A stretch of DNA of 7,906 nucleotides from positions 1-7,906 of the forward strand of contig JAUVCJ010000101.1 of NCBI GenBank assembly GCA_030595765.1, read 5' to 3'. Within the stretch, counting starts at the first letter, position 1; the number at the start of each line of letters is the position of its first letter. The translations under genes were made by a program, and so were the position numbers. The notes beneath the pieces are model-generated. The model ran no database searches. It was not told the DNA's origin and was given only the letters and a program-made list of their open reading frames with translations. The DNA comes from Thermoplasmatota archaeon. GTDB lineage: Archaea > Thermoplasmatota > Thermoplasmata > GCA-020350865 > JAUVCJ01. This document shows positions 7,801-7,906 of the stretch, one piece after another.

Positions 7801-7906
7801 CTATTACAACAACCCATCAACCGACAACTCCAATGCAATGGACTTTGTCTTTACGCGGGAGAACAGCTTTGAGGTCACCTTCAATAACATACCTTACGCA
7901 AACCAG
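1895..7906 (+). CDS. Giant membrane-anchored multidomain surface protein (3' end beyond window)
   Basis: 2004 codons with no stop; the frame exits the window. Seen: residues 1-210 are acidic and low-complexity; 240-310 are an Asn-Gly-rich basic tract; 325-346 are one strong hydrophobic segment (FFVFILLLFAPFFMILF). Arg residues lie before it and none close after, so the N-terminus should be cytoplasmic and the remaining 1650+ residues outside. Ectodomain order: CBM9/DOMON-like sandwich ('DGAFNDW' 356-362, 'FLDTDHNPDTGY' 421-432, 'GADY' 438-441); Ig-like sandwich 527-687; second CBM9-like copy ('DGAFADW' 691-697, 'FLDIDLDPTTGY' 875-886, 'GADY' 892-895) carrying a calcium-loop insert; sandwich 977-1082; two lamin-tail-like domains; FG-GAP blade with an inserted domain; six-bladed BNR-like propeller; start of another domain. 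N-x-S/T sequons are frequent (for example N385), fitting archaeal N-glycosylation. Known of these families: calcium binding, carbohydrate or protein adhesion. Inferred: a cell-surface adhesion or recognition protein; no catalytic site is evident. Domain boundaries are approximate and read by eye. Confidence 0.9.
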   Translation, partial: MAEEDDKDLIGDFRKRWAKRDPEEAKPSESSGGKSAFLSELLSKMEATEGTPQADEDGTKAPDAPSSDQTPDPFTDERPIQEPTPFEKRPDMPGDPQNIEGTDPFGEDHIGEDHIGEDGVGGDATGDDDSGEDVQDAFAKYEESLGQYDQRESGKPVSAQGEEDSQEGQDGFAEDDELSIASEEEGQDAFSSLSVEESLDDMSLEIGVKGAKEEKPVSLGIIPTPKKGLTSTALGKKGHINGKGLTNGRGEVNGLKNIKGRTNGLTNGLTNGLTNGLTNGLTNGLRHVRRGIVNGLSDGLINGNGLTNGLRVRTGAVVTHRSSNAILSFFVFILLLFAPFFMILFVPGPPGHVIVDGAFNDWSGVETFMDEPTDPGYNANIDLVNFTLEPSQDYLSFYLKVKGLLFEGNIRTRVVDTIQIFLDTDHNPDTGYLIEDLGADYMIRTTGWDYKIHSSQLFSYNANTQHNWNGWNSKNAIRSAVTGEEYEAQVTYMDLGIGRNTQVNALFHTLDWRGNSDMSDFAISNMPGILLVNSQSVTPGLIDAGAEDVPMLRLEFKAISSQIVMGSITLEKLGGVPDSELGLVKLMKPSNPNGYDPATAMEVDRGHVQDDGITIHFINPMIIKPGEDLVIYVTASISPGATSGQTYGLGLANPDSISIMNGTISLNRLSPQEDRTEVAYIGAIPTEVMIDGAFADWNYASTFRDTVYSQQNVDLSDFGASSSTDGVSFLLQVDNVMMGGTAVPWLNTDVVSPTDVVQTYDSDYDGVPDEHDPHPYDFNNDGEDDIDTCTMVGTTAGDVPSCDIDKDGVRDYDPRLVGVITNLDELLTTVIPTGAESGFPPEYQGQSVSIFIGYRPTVIPEVPEAVNGEDQAIVFLDIDLDPTTGYAAGEIGADYAIEITGKWGELFSNRLMLFSGGNSTDWAWTEQAQLPAALDMTRLEVQIPVANLTLGTFQAYIYITNWNHEQEDYSPFALEMDDTGAVRPITRSTRAPFPVTVYGAILQTGSLLDGAFVTITIANDTGQRYYNLSYADPSNTINYFNNSVTVNDGDFIFVNVTHENWAGSAWAVAELAEATYKINVTLDENPLLITEVQDSPNIAERMEVYNNGSSTLDIAGHYLVTEDQAFGISTLGANPGFLAPGEVDFLNVKPTENTLGNEADIVNLVNNLGYSYDMVAYGYEGTSPDPLLGESIARNLTTSEFNREPTPSFGTVQDIEPRSWNSEVVLNEVLASTTYPNQRYVELYYSGSGSLDIGGFKIVVDAEYSIPAGTTLDSNRRFYVLDNREGLFPASFDLDASADNVYLYNSSGYLLDEVGWTTAVTRGTSIGRIQNGMGELIGFDDYSSYSAGWDLSMDATLMESNAQALPELSNITGEDREDGFGWSIASTDDLDGDGFPDILVGAPYHDVFNGTRYYLLDVASPVPGNESMSTDGINGGPGWIQVPDTSPTQDRFSSWMSQKYSSTVDLNGNWQFNITINPMGLGAGASAFLYAKAYVYKSTGTSRLLFETDLDDVDLGTVFGLTDIVWNHEFLSESPVIRPGDRVQVEIWAYKAVIGSGVGGYELYYDDLAGPYESNVVVPETKLDAGAVYMFSGSKHAGGALQSKYADAKFTGEHAGDLFGWSLDGIAPYGGDFLPSVVSETEDMNATGTNGQRKIVRTDEGDIYVVFRKLDNNIPSTYRIYLAVSEDDGATWSDPAFGSLASTPGLGCEEPTMAIDSHNVMNLAWSQDNGGGSWSIYYTTYNPASGWGGISMISSVGIGAGDAAIAVNSSDNPSVVYAEANIIKHTFYDTTLGGWQVPTKVSSGATSPDFSPSISFNGSDVLHVVWNGWDATNMIDQIYYGNGTFTGASYSWSAQVLITSSTWEDSKRPCIAVDQNQIVHIVYVTDQSTNYKVFYTNSTDIWPTMGQPISEGGSMMDLNEPTIALDDNGLPHFLWWGADSNVYYGYLGGSTEYQLSKDGKSKYPTSRWSYYNNPSTDNSNAMDFVFTRENSFEVTFNNIPYANQ
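2210..2248 (+). repeat. 15-base tandem repeat in the acidic cytoplasmic tail
   Basis: Two identical 15-base units (2210-2224, 2225-2239) and a 9-base partial third unit (2240-2248) encode the pentapeptide G-E-D-H-I at residues 106-118. The identity of the DNA copies points to recent slippage or duplication, unlike the diverged repeats near 2700. The following residues (119-133) continue as G/D/E-rich degenerate versions of the same pattern. Confidence 0.8.
2612..2824 (+). repeat. Asn-Gly-Leu-Thr repeat tract preceding the membrane anchor
   Basis: Residues 240-310 contain 13 Asn-Gly pairs. The core, 2681-2749, is six near-perfect N-G-L(-T) units of 12 bases each; the flanks hold looser units such as 'HINGKGLTNG', 'IVNGLSDGLING' and 'NGLTNGLR'. 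At DNA level the core units differ at nearly every synonymous site, while Asn codons alternate strictly AAT/AAC. The tract is flanked by basic residues (K226, K227, K237, R286, R289, R290, R311, R313, R321) and should lie just inside the membrane. I recall similar tracts in Thermoplasmata membrane proteins; their role is unknown to me. Confidence 0.85.
4175..4333 (+). other. Calcium-loop (thrombospondin type 3-like) insert inside the second CBM9-like domain
   Basis: Three DxDxDGxxD-type loops: D761-D763-D765-G-D769, D777-N779-D781-G-D785 and D803-D805-D807-G-D811. Cys789 and Cys802 lie between loops two and three and could form a disulfide outside the cell. The motif is the calcium-binding repeat of thrombospondin type 3 and related extracellular proteins. 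It falls between the 'DGAFADW' and 'FLDIDLDPTTGY' motifs of the second CBM9-like copy, which are 184 residues apart against 65 in the first copy. Confidence 0.75.
5147..5896 (+). other. Two lamin-tail-like (LTD) domains in tandem
   Basis: Copy 1 (about residues 1085-1200) begins 'LLITEVQDSPN...MEVYNNG' and copy 2 (1223-1334) begins 'VVLNEVLAS...YVELYYSG'. Both follow the LTD pattern: a short strand with 'I/L-x-E-V', then '(V/M)E(V/L)Y', then 'LDI(A/G)G' at the next strand, a 'L-x-P-G' or 'IPAG' turn, and a closing strand. Copy 2 is the better match, with 'RFYVLDN', 'DNVYLYNSSG' and 'LLDEVGW'. LTDs are common in secreted bacterial and archaeal proteins and probably act in binding. Confidence 0.65.
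6002..6772 (+). other. FG-GAP (integrin-like) unit interrupted by a beta-sandwich insert
   Basis: Blade one (1370-1410) is canonical: 'GEDREDGFGWSI', calcium loop D1389-D1391-D1393-D1397, then 'ILVGAPYHD'. Its usual continuation, 'DAGAVYMFSG', appears only at 1584-1593. Between them, residues 1411-1581 form a separate beta-sandwich with 'FLYAKAYVYK' and 'IRPGDRVQVEIWAY'. A second blade opens with 'FTGEHAGDLFGWSLDGI' (1610-1626) but lacks the DxDGDG loop that should follow. Confidence 0.75.
6839..7738 (+). other. Six-bladed BNR/sialidase-like beta-propeller
   Basis: Six repeats of about 50-59 residues follow the pattern P-x-I-A-V/L-D-x-x-x-x-x-H-V-V-W/Y, then an aromatic-rich strand. Central aromatics or equivalents fall near 1666, 1726, 1777, 1826, 1883 and 1936. 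Repeat one holds an Asp-box, 'SEDDGATW' (1685-1692). I see no FRIP motif or clear arginine triad, so a binding propeller is more likely than an active sialidase. Confidence 0.7.

Overview
The window looks like archaeal chromosome, most likely from a Thermoplasmata-type euryarchaeon. The evidence is TATA-like boxes about 30-40 bases upstream of two start codons, short SD-like leaders, a DUF47/PhoU-like gene, and a huge secreted mosaic protein with a cytoplasmic (Leu-Thr-Asn-Gly)n tract just before a single membrane anchor. I associate that tract plus an 'IDGxFxDW' ectodomain with Thermoplasmata surface proteins from memory, so the lineage is an inference.

Layout: (1) positions 1-746, minus strand: a DUF47 (PhoU-like, TIGR00153-type) protein, start present, last residues cut off by the window edge. 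(2) 747-1037: 291-base gap with the DUF47 promoter, a pair of 20-21 base imperfect direct repeats 33 bases apart, and two small dyads. (3) 1038-1628, minus strand: a complete 196-residue protein of unknown function. (4) 1629-1894: divergent promoter region with TATA-like elements facing both ways. (5) 1895 to beyond 7906, plus strand: one uninterrupted frame of 2004 codons that runs off the window, encoding a giant type II (N-in) membrane-anchored surface protein. About three quarters of the window is this one gene.

Order of modules in the giant protein (approximate residues): acidic low-complexity cytoplasmic tail 1-210; basic Asn-Gly-rich repeat tract 240-310; membrane anchor 325-346; CBM9/DOMON-like sandwich copy 1, 353-525; Ig-like sandwich 527-687; CBM9-like copy 2, 688-975, split by three calcium-loop (thrombospondin type 3-like) motifs; another beta-sandwich 977-1082; two lamin-tail-like domains, 1085-1200 and 1223-1334; an FG-GAP blade, 1370-1410, interrupted by a beta-sandwich insert, 1411-1581; the FG-GAP frame resuming at 1582-1626 but breaking off before its second calcium loop; a six-bladed BNR/sialidase-like propeller, 1649-1946; and the start of a further domain.

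The three genes do not form an obvious pathway. The DUF47 protein suggests phosphate transport control, with any Pit-type permease expected beyond position 1. The unknown protein shares a divergent promoter region with the surface protein. The most notable content is the nested domain architecture of the surface protein, not a multi-gene system. No tRNA, rRNA, CRISPR array or insertion sequence is visible.
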